A DNA stretch of 64,000 nt from Takakia lepidozioides (Eukaryota > Streptophyta > Takakiopsida > Takakiales > Takakiaceae), in assembly GCA_030704615.1 (NCBI GenBank), contig CM060732.1:372001-436000 (forward strand), given 5' to 3'. Positions 11,100 through 23,200 of this stretch are shown in pieces. Both the position numbers and the translations under genes were made by a program. Each line of letters begins with the position of its first letter. Position 1 is the first letter of the stretch. The notes beneath the pieces are model-generated. The model saw nothing but the letters and a program-made list of their open reading frames with translations, searched no databases and was not told the origin of the DNA.

Positions 11100-12444
11100 A
11101 CACTCTGACTGTGGATTTTTGAGATAGTTGGCTCCCTAGATTTGGATCAGGCTTCGTCGCTCGGACAAATCGGCACCGCATTCCTTCCCATCGCTGCATC
11201 CCCCTTCTACCAGGGAGCTTGCCCGCACGCCATCGTGGGAGTCTTGTGTGCACATCTCCCATGGCGGAAAACCCGAGCGCTACAGTGTACTGCCCTCCTC
11301 ATGAGCATAGAGCTTCATTTCCGTGCAGAGGGGACATCTGCCGGGTGATGGAGAAATATCTGTGCGTTCGATACCACCTGAAACCGGGGTCGGTTTTTTT
11401 GGAGGAGGAAAGGAAGGACTCAAACGGCGTTGTTGTCGAGAGTATTGTTGTGCTCCACGATGATTTCGGCGATGGCAGGGAATGGCGAGTTCCACCATCG
11501 GACAACGTCATATACAGGGCTGTTGGGGACTTCATTTGCCCGCCAAATGCACCTTCTATCCTGGCGCCTTCCACAAAACAATCCGCGAATCAGAGAGTGG
11601 CTACCTCAAAGAGAGAAGTCCGCAACGAAGTAAATCCAGAGCCGAACCCATCCATGAAGACGAGCGAGAACCGGGTTGTTCACAACCTGTCCGACTCAGT
11701 TGAGGTCATGGAAGTTCCGAGGTCGTCCTGGAGATCAGGCAAGTCCTCAATGGACGTCAGTGGACGAGGGCCACAACACAGACGTTTTGGTTCTGTAGGC
11801 ACGACATAATGACCTGTGTATTTGGCAAGCCCAAGTACGGGATTCAGGGAATGCCAGAGCCTCCGGGCGTCTGGCCTGTTGCACCGGGTTGCAGCCTATC
11901 TCAGAATGAGGCGGATGCTCTATCTGCAGCAGGATTTCGAATGGTGCAACGCACAGACGTCCCGGCCCACGCATTTCCAGTTCCTGAGACCCAGCCATTG
12001 CAGACTGCTCGGTCCAGTAGAGACGGATTGGACAATTCTGCACATCCCACAATGCGATTCGGAAGAGTGAAGAGACGACACCCTCCCAACAAGTTGAATG
12101 AGACTCGGATTGCCAATGCTCTTGGGATGGCTTGCACTATTCAGAGCTCCGTGGACGTACCTCCACCCGGCCTTGGGCGTGTTTATCGGATGGCAATGGC
12201 CGGCTCGGCTGTACGCGACAATGTATACACAATTACGATTGGAGTGGAGCCGACTTGCAATTGTACGGACTTCACGTTGATGGAAGCAAAGAAGGGTTCA
12301 AAGTATTATCCGTGCAAGCATCTGTATTACATTTACCTGAAGAGGTTGAGGATGAACGTGACTATTGATGACTTTATTCATGCACCGGCGTTGAGCGTGA
12401 ACGAGCTGCACAAACTCCTCCTTAGGGATTCCAGAAATCATTGA
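11100..12444 (+). pseudogene. Transposase remnant with intact SWIM finger
   Basis: The N-terminal half (11219-11780) contains KPGSVFLEEERKDS, WRVPPSDNVIYRAVGDF and a charged, poorly ordered tail. Near 11783 it jumps directly to the Cys-rich segment (FWFCRHDIMTCVFGKPKYG). The middle of the gene, including the catalytic core, is therefore deleted relative to 39358-43456. The open frame 11809-12444 ends in a well-preserved SWIM finger, C-x-C-x16-C-x-H (CNCTDF to PCKH), followed by LYYIYLKRL and the stop. SWIM fingers follow the DDE core in MULE/FAR1-type proteins. This copy cannot be catalytic. Confidence 0.65.
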
Positions 12445-13179
12445 TGGGGCAAAGGGAATCCTCAATATGGATATTTTCAATTGCATTTATGTATCAGACT
12501 TTTTTTTGCAGTGTAATGAAATGCACCCCAAAACTCCTGGAATGAGGCAATATTCCATTCAAATTGTGATCCAACAGAAGCAGTTGTGGGGCCATTTTCT
12601 GGAAAAATGGCGCCGAATTTCTCTATTTTGGGCTGAAAACTGGCTAAGTCCCAACATGCACTGGTACCCCTGTGTCAAGAAAAATGGCACCGAATTTCCC
12701 TGTTTTGGGCCGAAAACTGGCTAAGTCCGAACATGCTCGGGAACGATGTCTGGAAAAATGGCGCCGAATTTCCAGTTACATGGCCCAGAACTGCCCAACA
12801 TCTGTGCAATCCCTGGCACCATGTACCGAAATTCGGCGCCACATTTCCAAATTTTGGGCTTACACACCTGTCATGAGGGGACCTATAGCCGCGGAATTCG
12901 GCACCATTTTTCGCCAGAGAGACCTATTACCGTGAAATACGTCGCGATTCTTTCCGGTTACGGACCCTATTACCGCAAAATTCGGCGCCATTTTTGCACA
13001 TGTCGCTGGGAATTGGCATGAGCGGAAGACGAAATATCATGAGCACAACTCTCAAAACTACAATTTCCCCTTCAAGGTGCCAAATAATATATTTGTTTTT
13101 TCTGACACATTGCATTAAATTAATGTTTTATAATTTTTTTATTTTCAAAATTTGTACTTCTGCTCATGAAAACCGATTG

Positions 13180-13236
13180 TCTTGCTACTCCGCTCATGCC
13201 GCTCATGCCGCTCATGCTCATGAAATAGCTAACCTC
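13180..13236. repeat. Right tip of the inverted MULE copy
   Basis: GCTCATGCC repeats lead into CATGAAATAGCTAACCTC, the complement of the MULE-1 left tip. Confidence 0.6.
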
Positions 13237-14892
13237 CTATAGCATGATGGTTCATGGAGTTACAATTTTAGATTGTACCCAATTTTTTCACGTGGTTATA
13301 AAAGCACTATGACATTTTGAAATTGCGCATTGAGATGATTTTCAAGTTTATTGTGGCCATGAAATGATTCATATATGATGTGAAACATATGTTTTTTCAT
13401 TGCATTCATGATTCCATTGAAATTTGACAATTGACAGGTGACAAAATTCCCAAATTTCATATACACAATTGTTTCAAAAGTGGCGATTGCACTTCATGAA
13501 GATCACAGAAATTCATGGAAGTTTAACCTGGCAGCTAGTCATCATATATCTGCATACGGGTTCCACTCCTACCATCTTTTGATGGATGTACACCAATTAC
13601 TGGTGCAGATGGCATGTTAATAATGAGGTTCATGGTGCGGCCTGTAAGTCTTGCCATTGATCGAGTATGGGGGGGGGGGGTCCCCAGTCTTAGCAAATGT
13701 TCAGCATATTCCACCCTTCCCATCAATCGTTGTATCACATATGAATGTGCTTCTGTAATTTCTTCGGCACGTTGATTTTAGCGCCGTGCTGGTGAAGGTA
13801 AGTTGCCAGCAACATTGTTGTTGAAACCAAAGGCCGCATTCAATTCCGCAATTATTGTTGGGCCATCCGCCAAATGCCAATAAGGAAGACCACGCAACTG
13901 GGCATCCACTAATATGTTCCAGTTCTTCAACATTGAATTGATCGTTGATTTATATTCATCCATCATCTCTCTCGCTTTTGCATCATCCTCCTCTTCATCT
14001 GTACTATCGAATTGTATGCGTTGAGGAGGTGTATATATTCTGTGGATGCTCTTTCCATTGTGAGTTGAAATGACATCCTCCCCAGTGGTTGTTTGTTGTA
14101 TTTCTCCATATTCACCCCTGTCACAGGAGACTCTGGCATTCGGAAGAACCTATCTTTTCTTTCACTCCAATGTCCTCCAAAATGCCGGCAAAACAATTCT
14201 CTTTCTTCAGCATTGGGTATGCTTCGCGCACGTTTCGTGATTTCCCAGTTTGATGCAACGACGCAATGGCGTGAGCGCGCGAGCGTACGCTCACGCAGGA
14301 GTGACGTGGCGTGAGCGTGATGTAAGCAGGCTGATGTGGCGGCAAATGCTGACGTGGCCTTGCGCTATCATCTGCCACGTCAGCATGAACATGCGCCGCC
14401 TATAACCGAGGATGGTCCTATGACCGTGGGAATAATGAAGGGAATCCTTGGCTGAATACAATAAAGACTACCATGAGGCCTACAATTGCAGCATCCAACA
14501 TTGTGCAATTACAAATGTTTGTTTCACTTTTATAATTACAAGGGTTTGAAATATCCTCACAAAGTGTGCGCCATAGAGGCTGCAACAGGAAGACCTTGCT
14601 CCCTCCCCAAATAACAATGAGAGTTAGGATCATCTTCAAAAGATGGTTGCAGTGCATAGCGACAGGAAGACATGTACACTTCGAACGGTGCAATGATGAA
14701 TGTGCTTTTAAAAGTTGCCACTCAGAGCTCACTCAGTATAGTTGGAAGGATAATGAAGGGATAAGGGACGCCATATCATTGCACCACCGACGATGTTGCA
14801 AACGAATTGATTTGCATTGAATTTCCATGACAATGTTGCAGATTGCACATTTCATAGCATGATCGTCCATATACCACATGGCATAGTTGATG
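13237..14892. other. 3' flank of the outer transposase, mostly unassigned
   Basis: Apart from the broken frame at 13535-14196 I see nothing certain. A short GTGAGCG and GACGTGGC-rich stretch lies at 14270-14390. The outer transposon presumably ends somewhere here, but I could not identify its tip. Confidence 0.35.
13535..14196 (-). pseudogene. Unrecognised broken gene
   Basis: A minus-strand reading begins CRHFGGHWSERKDRF and runs through MSFQLTMERASTEYIHLL. It shifts frame near 13966, where MMQKRER is followed by MMDEYKSTINSML in the next frame. It continues to AAFGFNNNVAGNLP, then picks up again as EAHSYVIQRLMGRVEY. It is helical and charged and lies downstream of the outer transposase on the same strand. 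I recognise no family. It may be a second gene of the outer transposon or an older insertion. Confidence 0.3.
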
Positions 14893-15015
14893 CTACCTAT
14901 GTGTTGTATCCCGCTGCAATAGAGTATCGACCTCGTTGAAACTCAGAGTGGCCTGGTGAACGAAGTTGTCACGTTTGGGATCGCAAACCATCCTCTTCAA
15001 AAATACGAAATACAA

Positions 15016-15090
15016 ATGTTTGCAGGGTATGAATTTACCTCTCTTGCCCAAATTGGTTGATAGCATATTCACAAAATCAGGACATGTGCA
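15016..15090 (-). other. SWIM zinc finger of the outer transposase
   Basis: NCTCPDF and IPCKH supply a C-x-C-x19-C-x-H zinc site, followed by LYFVFLKR. The finger is intact, although MULE-2 separates it from the rest of the protein. Confidence 0.75.
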
Positions 15091-15175
15091 ATTGGGAAAA
15101 TTGGAAACCGTGATGTCGTATGCCCTGTCATGAACAGTAGATGTCGAAGTGATCATTGTGTACACCCGACCATAT

Positions 15176-15184
15176 CCTGGATTG
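15176..15184. repeat. Left target-site duplication of MULE-2
   Basis: CCTGGATTG, identical to 23309-23317. Confidence 0.85.
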
Positions 15185-15317
15185 GGGGGCTGCTATTTCA
15201 TGAGCCATGAGCCATGAGCGGCATGAGCCATGAGCAGACTCGTAACTGCCGAAAAAATCATGAGCAGTAATTTTTTTCAGAAATGATTGTCCACAGGAAT
15301 AGGGTACTTATCCGCGG

Positions 15318-17508
15318 TCATAGGATCCGCGAAAGCAATTGCGGCACCTTATTTCCACCGGGTACGTACAGTCCGATGAGAAAAGCGGCGCATGGTTTCC
15401 ATGGCACAGATGGAAACTGAAAACGGCTCCATTCATAGAGCCGCCAATCTTCATCCGTGCAAGTCCCTGTAAGGGGGGAAATCAAATATCTTGTGGAGTA
15501 TAAGCAATGAAGGGCAATGTCTGCAAACTCATTCTCATCTCCATACATAGTCTCATGAGTGCTGAAATACTGTTCCTGTAGCATCGTCCGCAATTCCTTT
15601 GCAAGGATGCCGTGCCGCCGAAATCCAATGGACCCCATTCATAAGCAGAATTTGGCACCGCATTCCAATCCACAGTTACAAATGCCAACTGGTTTCTGTT
15701 TGGCAGTACGGTAATTATCTGGTTTCCCTTGGAGCAAAGGCCCATTGAGTTGATGCAGGTCCACATCTTCTTCAGAATTGGGACGCCACTCTTACGGGTC
15801 CACTTGGCAATTCCTGCCTCTGTGTTTTTGCCTTTGCTGGCAAGGACCACCACACAACCTTTGTCATCCAATACCATGCAGGCTAGCCCAAACCCTTTCT
15901 TCCAAAAGTCCTCAGAAATACTTGCTCCAAGAGGGCACAATATCCAGTCCTTCCAGAGGCTCTCCATCTGGAATATCCAAAGATGATCAAATCAATGACC
16001 AGTCGGTCCGTTTTCCACGCCTCATGCAATTCTTCCCTTCACTTGTCATTGCAAAGAAATCCATCATGGCTACAAATCCTGGAGTGTCTACAGGCTCTTC
16101 TGCAGTCGCCTTCCTTAGAGCTTTGGCTTTCAGGCCTTCCATTTGCTTGATGTGTGCTAACTTGGCGGCCGGCCGGCCATCCAATGCCCTCAAAAAACTC
16201 TCATTCGCACACTGAATCACTGTTTTTGGCTCCAAACTTTGGCCTGCCCTTCATTTCCACTAGCTCGCATGGGTGCCCCCCCGGGAGGTTGAAGAGTGTC
16301 TTCTTTGCTGAGTCAGTTTTCACAGCTTTCATAGTAAGAGGGGTTAGAGGGGATTTTGGCTGGCCACCAAACACCGCCATCATCCTTCAGCATTTTTTTG
16401 AATTCCGTGTTGCGAGTGTGGTAGTGGGGACCCTAGGCTGCTAACTCTTCTATTGTCGGGCATGCGATCCACCTTCCTCATTCTCAATGGAAACATAGAA
16501 GGCGGCAGACCCCAGCCAATAGCCTTCTTGGAATGCGAACTTCATCTTATCCACATCCCTTGCGAGAGCAAGCCTCACTATCAGGAGGGAGACCATTCAA
16601 CAGAGTGGAATTCGCAGTGTGCAAGGGAAGACCTTGGTCCTAAGAACTCTGCCAATGCTGCTGTGAGTCTCCTCCAACATTTGATTCTCTGCACTCTGAA
16701 AATCCTCTTGCGACATTTTTGGGGGTGGGGGAAGGGGCTGTTCAGATGGACCACCCAGAGCCGTGCCTGTATTCTTGGGAATGTAGCCGGGCAGATCATG
16801 TGGGAGAATGTAGTCGTCCATACCTCCCCTATTGTCACGAAAGTCCTATTCTAGGTAGGAGAAGTCGAGCTCCCCATGTTAAGAAACAACACCTTCATCC
16901 GCTGAAAGATTGACCAGGACAGGAGTGCTAGAGATCGGTGTCGGAGCAGCTGCCCGAGCTTCTGCAGAGTTGCCCCCGGTTTCCTTCTGAAACTCCTGCA
17001 AGAACTGAGCTTCAACATGTGGAGGGGTTTTTGCTGGAGACTGCTCTGCCCTTGCTTTCGCCCCCTTCTGCTTCTTACTCTTTGCAAGGGAAGGGGACTC
17101 CTCCGTTCTCGTCCGATTCTCCACCGCCCCGTCTACTTCTTGCTCTTCGTAGGGAAGGGACTGATCCGATGGGGTAGTATATTCCTCAACAACCGCCTGA
17201 TGCTTCATGCTCTTTAATTTTTTGGAGAAGGGGACGACCCATGTTGGCGACTCTCCATCATCTTCATCGTCAAATAGCCTCTTTCTCTGCTGCTTTCGAC
17301 TTGAAACCTTTACCTTTCCAAAGCACGTCCTTGAAGAGCACAAGGTTAGGCCCGACAGGAGGACCCATGCTAGAAGGTCGAGGGTGTGTGCGGGCTGCAG
17401 TAGCTTCCTCCTTTTCGTCCTGCGGGTCTTCAGAGCCCTACGATCCCTCCACCACCTCACTATGAGGCTGTGCAACATAAGAGAAACTAAAGAGAAGAAA
17501 TGAGGCAA
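15318..17508 (-). pseudogene. MULE-2 cargo gene fragment, unrecognised family
   Basis: The minus-strand reading starts with a low-complexity charged region (17508-16879, including KRLFDDEDDGE and SLAKSKKQKGAKA). A conserved block follows (16821-16448): KMSQEDFQSAENQMLEETH, IGRVL, LRIPLC, then DVDKMKFAFQEGYWLG and SAAFYVSIEN. After frame changes come PGFVAMMDFFAMTSEG (about 16060) and a 161-residue stretch, SLWKDWILCPLGASISEDF to WGPLDFGG (15967-15600), then EWSRFQFPSVPWKPCAAFL near 15400. The conserved block is clearly homologous to 29812-30486. I do not recognise the family or its function. It may be a captured host gene or the element's second gene. Confidence 0.55.
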
Positions 17509-17879
17509 AGAATGGTGTTGGAAGGGGTGTTAGAGCAGTGAAAGAGTCACCAGCGAAAGATGACATCAAACGGCGGAGATGCACCGTATGGATTCGAAAG
17601 GTCAGGGCCTACGTGTCTCCTCGTGAGGCAGGTGGCCCCTACGTCGCTGGAAAATTGAATTCGAAGAATAGAGGTCTAGTGTCTGTTGGACAGTCAGTGA
17701 TGATGCAACGGTCCGGCATTACCGCCTCCGAATATATGTTGGCAATGACCCCTTCAACTGCCATTTCAGCCTCTATGAGTCAACAGACCAAAATGCGATG
17801 CGGCATTAGTGGCCGTTCGATCAGGATACCTCCCTACTGCATCACGAAAGAGGATAAAGATGCCAGGGAGGATGGCAGT

Positions 17880-19080
17880 CAGTGGTAAATGCGGTACCGC
17901 ATTTCCGTCCCCTTCGTGAACCCTCTTTACTGAAGGCAAGCGTGGAGGGCAGCTGGGACGGAAATACGGCACCGCTTTTCCGTCCCTATTCTCAGGATGG
18001 TAAGGCTGGATGGCTGGATTTGCGGCGGCATCCTATCATGAAGAAAAGGTTGTTTAGCAAGTTCAATGGGAATGCGGTGCCACACTTCCGTTTCGCTGTC
18101 CTGTCTGCCAGAGTAAGTGGTAGCGGGCCTGGAATGCGGCACCCGCAATTTCCGTCGAAGCTGTCATTAAGAAAATGTACAATGACAGTCCAGACGAAAA
18201 TTGGCACCGCATTTCCCTTCAAATGCCAAGTACGCAAACCGAAGTGGTCTTCTAGACGGAAATGCGGCACCGCATTTCCGTCCCACCCAAAATGAAGGGA
18301 TGGTCCACTATCAGTCCGGACGGAAATACGGTGGCGCGTTTCCGTCCAGACTCTCGGGAAAGCAATGTCTGGACGGGATGCGGCACCGCATTTCCATCTG
18401 ACCACCTGTTTAGGGATCGTACAGTTGGAGCCCAGACGGAAATGCTGGCACCGCATTTCCGTCCAGACTGTTAAAAATGCATGGTGGAATGGGAGCCCGG
18501 ACGGAAATGCGGCACCGCATCCCACCATGTATTACAAGGATACTTAGGTGTGAGTTAGGAAAGCATGGCCACTGCATTTCCATCCACAACGTAGAAAGGC
18601 ATGGTCAGTGGGACCCCAAACGGAAATGCGGCGCCGTATTTCCGTCCCACCAGGTGTTAAGGGATGCTTAGGTGTCAGTCCGGACGAAAATGCGGCAACG
18701 CATTTCCGTCTAGACTGTTAAAATGCATGGTGGAATGGGAGCCCGGACGGAAATGCGGCACCGGATTATCATCCCACCATGTGTCAAGGATGCTTAGATG
18801 TCAGTTAGGACGGAATGCGGCACCACATAATCCATCCACAATGGTAGGAAGGCAGGGTCCAGTGGATACCCGGATGGAAATGCAGTGCCCGCATTTCCTT
18901 CCCACTAGGTTAAAGTGATGGGTAGGTGTCAGTCCGGACAAAAATGCGGCAGCACATTTCCGTCGCCAGGTTCATCCCGCCCACTCTTTTCCCACAAATG
19001 ATGATCATTGTGCAAAGCGGGATGTGAGTCAGGACGGAAATGCGGGTGCCGCATTTCCGTCTCGACTGCCATCCACAAGT
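17880..19080. repeat. Palindrome ladder, AATGCGGCACCGCATT type
   Basis: About fifteen units of GGACGGAAATGC-GGCACC-GCATTTCCGTCC occur, with spacers of 20-80 bases. Spacers often start near GGGATGCTTAGGTGTCAGT or GTGGAATGGGAGCC. Peptides such as GNAAPHFRP are shadows of the repeat. Confidence 0.85.
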
Positions 19081-19099
19081 CGTTTGACGGTGGTTTTTT

Positions 19100-19718
19100 T
19101 TTTTCCCCCTCTAGTCATTCCCGCTGGATGGTAATTGCGGCGCCGCATTTTCAACCACAGGGGGGAGGGGGGAAATAACCCCTGATTCTTTTTTCCTCTA
19201 GTCATCGCCGTTGGATTTGACATGCGGTGCCGCATTTCCATCCGAAGGGGGTGAAAACAAGAAATAAAAAATTCTCAGTTTATGTTTTTTTTCTTTTTTT
19301 TCTCTTGTCATCCCCGCTAGATGGAAATGCGGCGCCGCATTTCCAACAACAGAGGGTAGAGGGGGGGGGGGTGGAAAAAGCAACCCTAACTTTATTTTTT
19401 CTTGTCATCGCCACTAAATTGAAATGCGCGCCGCATTTAACTTTATTTTTCTTGTCATCCGCCCATAAGATTGAAAGGCGCCGCCGCATTTCCGTCCATA
19501 GGGGTGGGACAAAAAAAGTTTTTGTTTTTTCTTTGTTTGTTTTCCCCCTCCCCGCCCCCCTCTAGTCATCCCCGCTGGATGGAAAGGCGGCGCCACATTT
19601 CCAACAACAGGGGATGGAAGGGGGAAAAAAAAATAACCCTAACCGTTTTTTTCCTCTTGTCATCGCCGCTGTATTGAAATGCGGCGCCGCATTCCGCCCA
19701 TAGGGGTGGGGACAAAAA

Positions 19719-19755
<37 letters not shown>

Positions 19756-20700
19756 CCCCCCCCCCCCGCCCTTAGTCATCCCGCTGGATGGAAATGCGGC
19801 GCCGCATTTCCAACAACAGGGGATAGAAGGGGGAAAAAAAAATAATCCTAACCATTTTTTTTCCTTTGTCATCGTCGCTGATTGAAATGCGTGCCGCATT
19901 TCCGTCCATAGGGGTGGGGACAAAAAAAAAATCCCCCCCCCCCCCCCCAGCTTTTTTAGTCATCCCCGCTGGATGGAAATGCGGTGCCGCATTTCCAACA
20001 ACAAGGGGTAGAAGGGGGAAAAAAATAACCCTAACCGTTTTTCTTCCTCTTGTCATCGCCGCTGGATTGAAATGCGGCGCCGCATTTCCGTCCATACGGT
20101 GGGGGGGGCCGTGGGGGGAAAAATAAAAATAAAATAAAAATTGTGGGTTTTTTTTTTTTCTTGGTTGTTCTCTAGTCATCCCCGCTGGATGGAATGCGGC
20201 GCCGCATTTCCAACAACAGGGGGAATAGAGAGGAAAAACAAAACCCTAACCTTTTTTTCCTCTTGTCATCGCCGCTGGATTGAAATGCGGCGCCGCATTT
20301 GCGTCCATAGGGGTGAAAGGCAAAAAATAAATAAATAAATGAAGTTTGTTTTTTGTTTTTTTTTTGCCCTCTCTAGTCATCCCCGTAGGATCGAAATGCG
20401 ATGCCGCATTTCCAACAACAGGGGGTAGAGGGGGGGGAAAAAATAACCGTAAAAAATTTTCTTTGCTCTCTCATCCCGCTGGATTGAATGCGGCGCCGCA
20501 TTTCGGCCTATAGGGGATAGAGAAAAAAAAATCCAAAAAAAAAACATTTCCTTGTTTTTTCTAGCTCTACCCGTTGGATGGAATGCGGTGCCGCATTTCC
20601 GACCACACGGGGTAAGAAAAAAACCAGAACCCTAATTTTTTTTCTCTATAGTCATCGTCGTTGGATAGAAATGCGGCGCCGCATTTCCAGAAGGCAATGG
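19100..20700. repeat. Tandem 190-260-bp units with paired palindromes
   Basis: TAGTCATCCCCGCTGGATGG-like starts lie near 19111, 19300, 19563, 19771, 19957, 20173, 20374 and 20560. Each unit has an AATGCGGCGCCGCATTTCC palindrome followed by AACAACAGGGG, a G/A-rich tract, AACCCTAACC, a T-rich tract, and usually a second palindrome starting ATCGCCGCTGGATTG. Poly-T up to about 35 bases occurs near 19720-19753. Confidence 0.8.
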
Positions 20701-20739
20701 GTGTATGGCAGGTGGGACGGAACACTGTCATGGAGGCAA

Positions 20740-21480
20740 GGGTAACTGGGTAGTGGCGACTGAAATGCGGCACCGCATTTCCATCCCACTGTTATGGAGG
20801 CAAGGGTAACTGGTAGTGGGGACGGCCGAAATGCGGCACCGCATTTGCGTCCCCACTGTTATGAATGCAAGGTCTCCGGCAGTCCGGACGGAAAAGCGGC
20901 ACTGCGTTTCGTCCCCATTGTAGTGAAGGCAAGGTCCAATGGCAGTCCGGACGGCAATGCAGCATTTCCGTCCGTCCCCACTATAATGATGGCAAGGTCC
21001 AATGGCAGTCAGGACGGAAATGCGACACCGCATTTCCATCCGTCCCCACTGTCATGAAGGCAAGGTCCAATGGCAGTGGACGGAAATGCGGCACCGCATT
21101 TCCGTCCCCAATGTCATGAAGGAAGGGTCTCAGGGCAGTCTGGACGGAAATGCGAAACCGATTTTCCGTCCCTACTGTCATGAAGGAAAGGGTGTATAGT
21201 AGGTGGGACGGAAATGTTGCCACATTCGTCCTACTATTATGGAGGCAAAGGTAACTGGTAGTGGGGACTGAAATGCGGCACCGCATATCCGTCCCCATTG
21301 TCATGAAGGCAAGGTCTAATGGCAGTCCGGACGGAAATGCGGCACCGCATTTCTGTCCCCTCTGTCATGAAGGCAAGGTGTATGGCTGTCCGAACGGATA
21401 TGCGGTGCGCGGCATTTCTGTCCCATTGTCATGAAGGCACCGGTAAGTGGTAGTGGGGACGACCGTCCCCACCGCAAGCT
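20740..21480. repeat. Palindrome ladder with ATGAAGGCAAGGTC spacers
   Basis: Ten or so units of GGACGGAAATGC-GGCACC-GCATTTCCGTCC lie 60-90 bases apart. Spacers such as CACTGTCATGAAGGCAAGGT and CAATGGCAGTC recur. Confidence 0.8.
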
Positions 21481-21679
21481 CGAATGGCAGTCCGCCCACT
21501 CACTTCCCCAAAATCCACTGAAGGGTACATGTTGATGGCAGCCTGGACGAAAAATGCATCGTCGGAGTTCCGTCCTTGACATCCACCCATACTCGCTCCT
21601 CAGTGGATCAAATTCGGTGTCAGTCTGCGGCACCCCATATGAGGCAAGTGTTCTGCAATTCGAGTGATACACGACAACA

Positions 21680-22438
21680 TTGTGGATAGATGATAAGAAG
21701 GACCCAGTTGGGGTTGTCCATGCTCCTACTTTCACGGGAAGATTTGTCCATGCAAAGTTTGCGGAGGCGACGACGACCCAGTTCTGGTTCTGTAGGCATG
21801 ACATTATGACTTGTGTCTATGGAAAGCCCAAGTACGGCATACAAGCAGTGCCAGAGGCTCCCCGGTGTGGCGTGGTGGAACCGGGATACAATATGAGTCA
21901 GGTTGAGGCCGACGCCCTTACTGCAGCAGGATTTTGGATGGTGCAGCGCACTGACGTCCCCAGACAACCATTTCGGTTCCACAGCCTCCACCACCGACCC
22001 CTATGAGAGCAAGAAACAAATGTATGTGACAACTCTAAGCATCCTACACACCGTTGGGGAAAACCAAAGAGACGGCGACCTCCCTCAAAAGTGAACGAGA
22101 CAAGGATGGGGAATGCACTTGGGATGAACTATACAATCCAGAACTCAACATAAATGCCCCCACCAGGCTTCGGGCGTGTGTATCAGATGGCCACGGCAGG
22201 CTTAGTTGTCCGCAATGAGGTGTACACCATCACCATTTCAGAATTACCCACCTGCAATTGCACGACTTCCAGATCATGGCGAAGAAGGGGGCATCATACT
22301 GCCCTTACAAGCATCTGTACTACGTGTACCTAAAGAGCCTCTGGTATAATTCCACAACTCATCACTTCATACATGCACTAGCGTTGAGCCCCGACGAGAT
22401 GTACACTCTTCTGAATATGGATCCAGGGGACCAGTGAG
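21680..22438 (+). pseudogene. Transposase 3' remnant in MULE-2
   Basis: The plus strand reads APTFTGRFVHAKFAEATTT, then FWFCRHDIMTCVYGKPKYG, QVEADALTAAGFWMVQRTDV and, after frame breaks, VNETRMGNALGMNYTIQN. An in-frame stop precedes PPPGFGRVYQM and VYTITISELPTCNCT. This is the Cys-rich segment plus SWIM region of the same family as 11809-12444. It lies at the GAGGTTTAC end as in every other copy here. The second half of the SWIM finger is frame-shifted (the HLYY stretch appears in another frame). Confidence 0.65.
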
Positions 22439-22439
22439 C

Positions 22440-23200
22440 TTGGCTTGCGGGGCCACAAGACAATGTTACGCCCATCTTTTCGGAGTTTCAGTTATAGTAG
22501 AACTGTACTACTGCAAGTACCTCTAACTTTGGCTACAGAAAGGTTTGACTTATGTCTTGTCTACCAGTAACCTATTTTGGTCATCAAACTAGATAATACT
22601 ATGTCATTACCTTCTGTTTCCACGTGCCTGGATTTTTGTTTTTTTGGGGGTTCTTGTTTTTTCTGCCTCCCAAACTTTGCTTATCTCATTCGACCCCCGG
22701 CAAGAAAATGCGGCGCCGCAGTTCCAAGTAACGTAGTAGGTACTGGTAGTTGCAGCCTTGGTCATAGTAAGATAATCGCACGAGTCTTCAGGGCGCCGAC
22801 CGTCGAGAACATTGAACCCCTTAGAATTCTCGCACGTGCGAACCGTAATGCGGCACCGCATTTCCTAGTGGAGTGGCAAACCTTTCCCACAGAATGCAGG
22901 AAGAAGCAAGAATTTTCAAGCACTGCAGACTGTGTTGTTGCATGGGGATCATACAATCGTGACAGAAGGGTCAGCTTCATTCCAATGTTAGGGCATATAA
23001 AACCGCGGAATACTCTATACACGCCAGTATACAGCGTCCTTTTGCTGTGGTATACTGGATTTCTCATTGCACGGTCAGTTTTTTTCCATGAGCATATCTT
23101 TGCCGCATTATAGGATCTGGAACTTCCAAAAACAGCAATGTCAAATTAAAAAGTATTATTTTAATACTTTTTTAATCTGCCGCATTTCCAAATTTGGAGA
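22440..23200. other. MULE-2 right subterminal region
   Basis: There is no supported gene. Two isolated palindromes sit near 22705 (GCGGCGCCGCA) and 22850 (ATGCGGCACCGCAT). The 178-residue plus-strand frame here spans them and shows no familiar domain. Confidence 0.45.

Larger units (their letters stand above)
9371..13236 (+). mobile_element. Second MULE copy, inverted and internally deleted
   Basis: The right end is the reverse complement of GAGGTTAGCTATTTCATG with subterminal GCCGCTCAT repeats. Going leftwards it has the subterminal palindromes, a SWIM-containing transposase fragment and the block 9960-11100, which is an inverted copy of 4389-5180. No left tip was found, so the element is truncated or its other end lies in rearranged DNA. 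The right flank starts CTATAGCAT, with no matching duplication seen to the left. Together with MULE-1 it forms inverted arms of several kilobases around 5200-9900. Confidence 0.6.

Noticed and set aside
19100-20700. AACCCTAACC as an interstitial telomere
   Set aside because: The motif occurs once per 200-base unit and is never tandem.
17880-21480. Regularly spaced palindromes resembling a CRISPR array
   Set aside because: Spacers are themselves repetitive and of very unequal length, the repeats are full palindromes that vary, no cas-like genes exist, and introns and LTR elements show a eukaryotic context.
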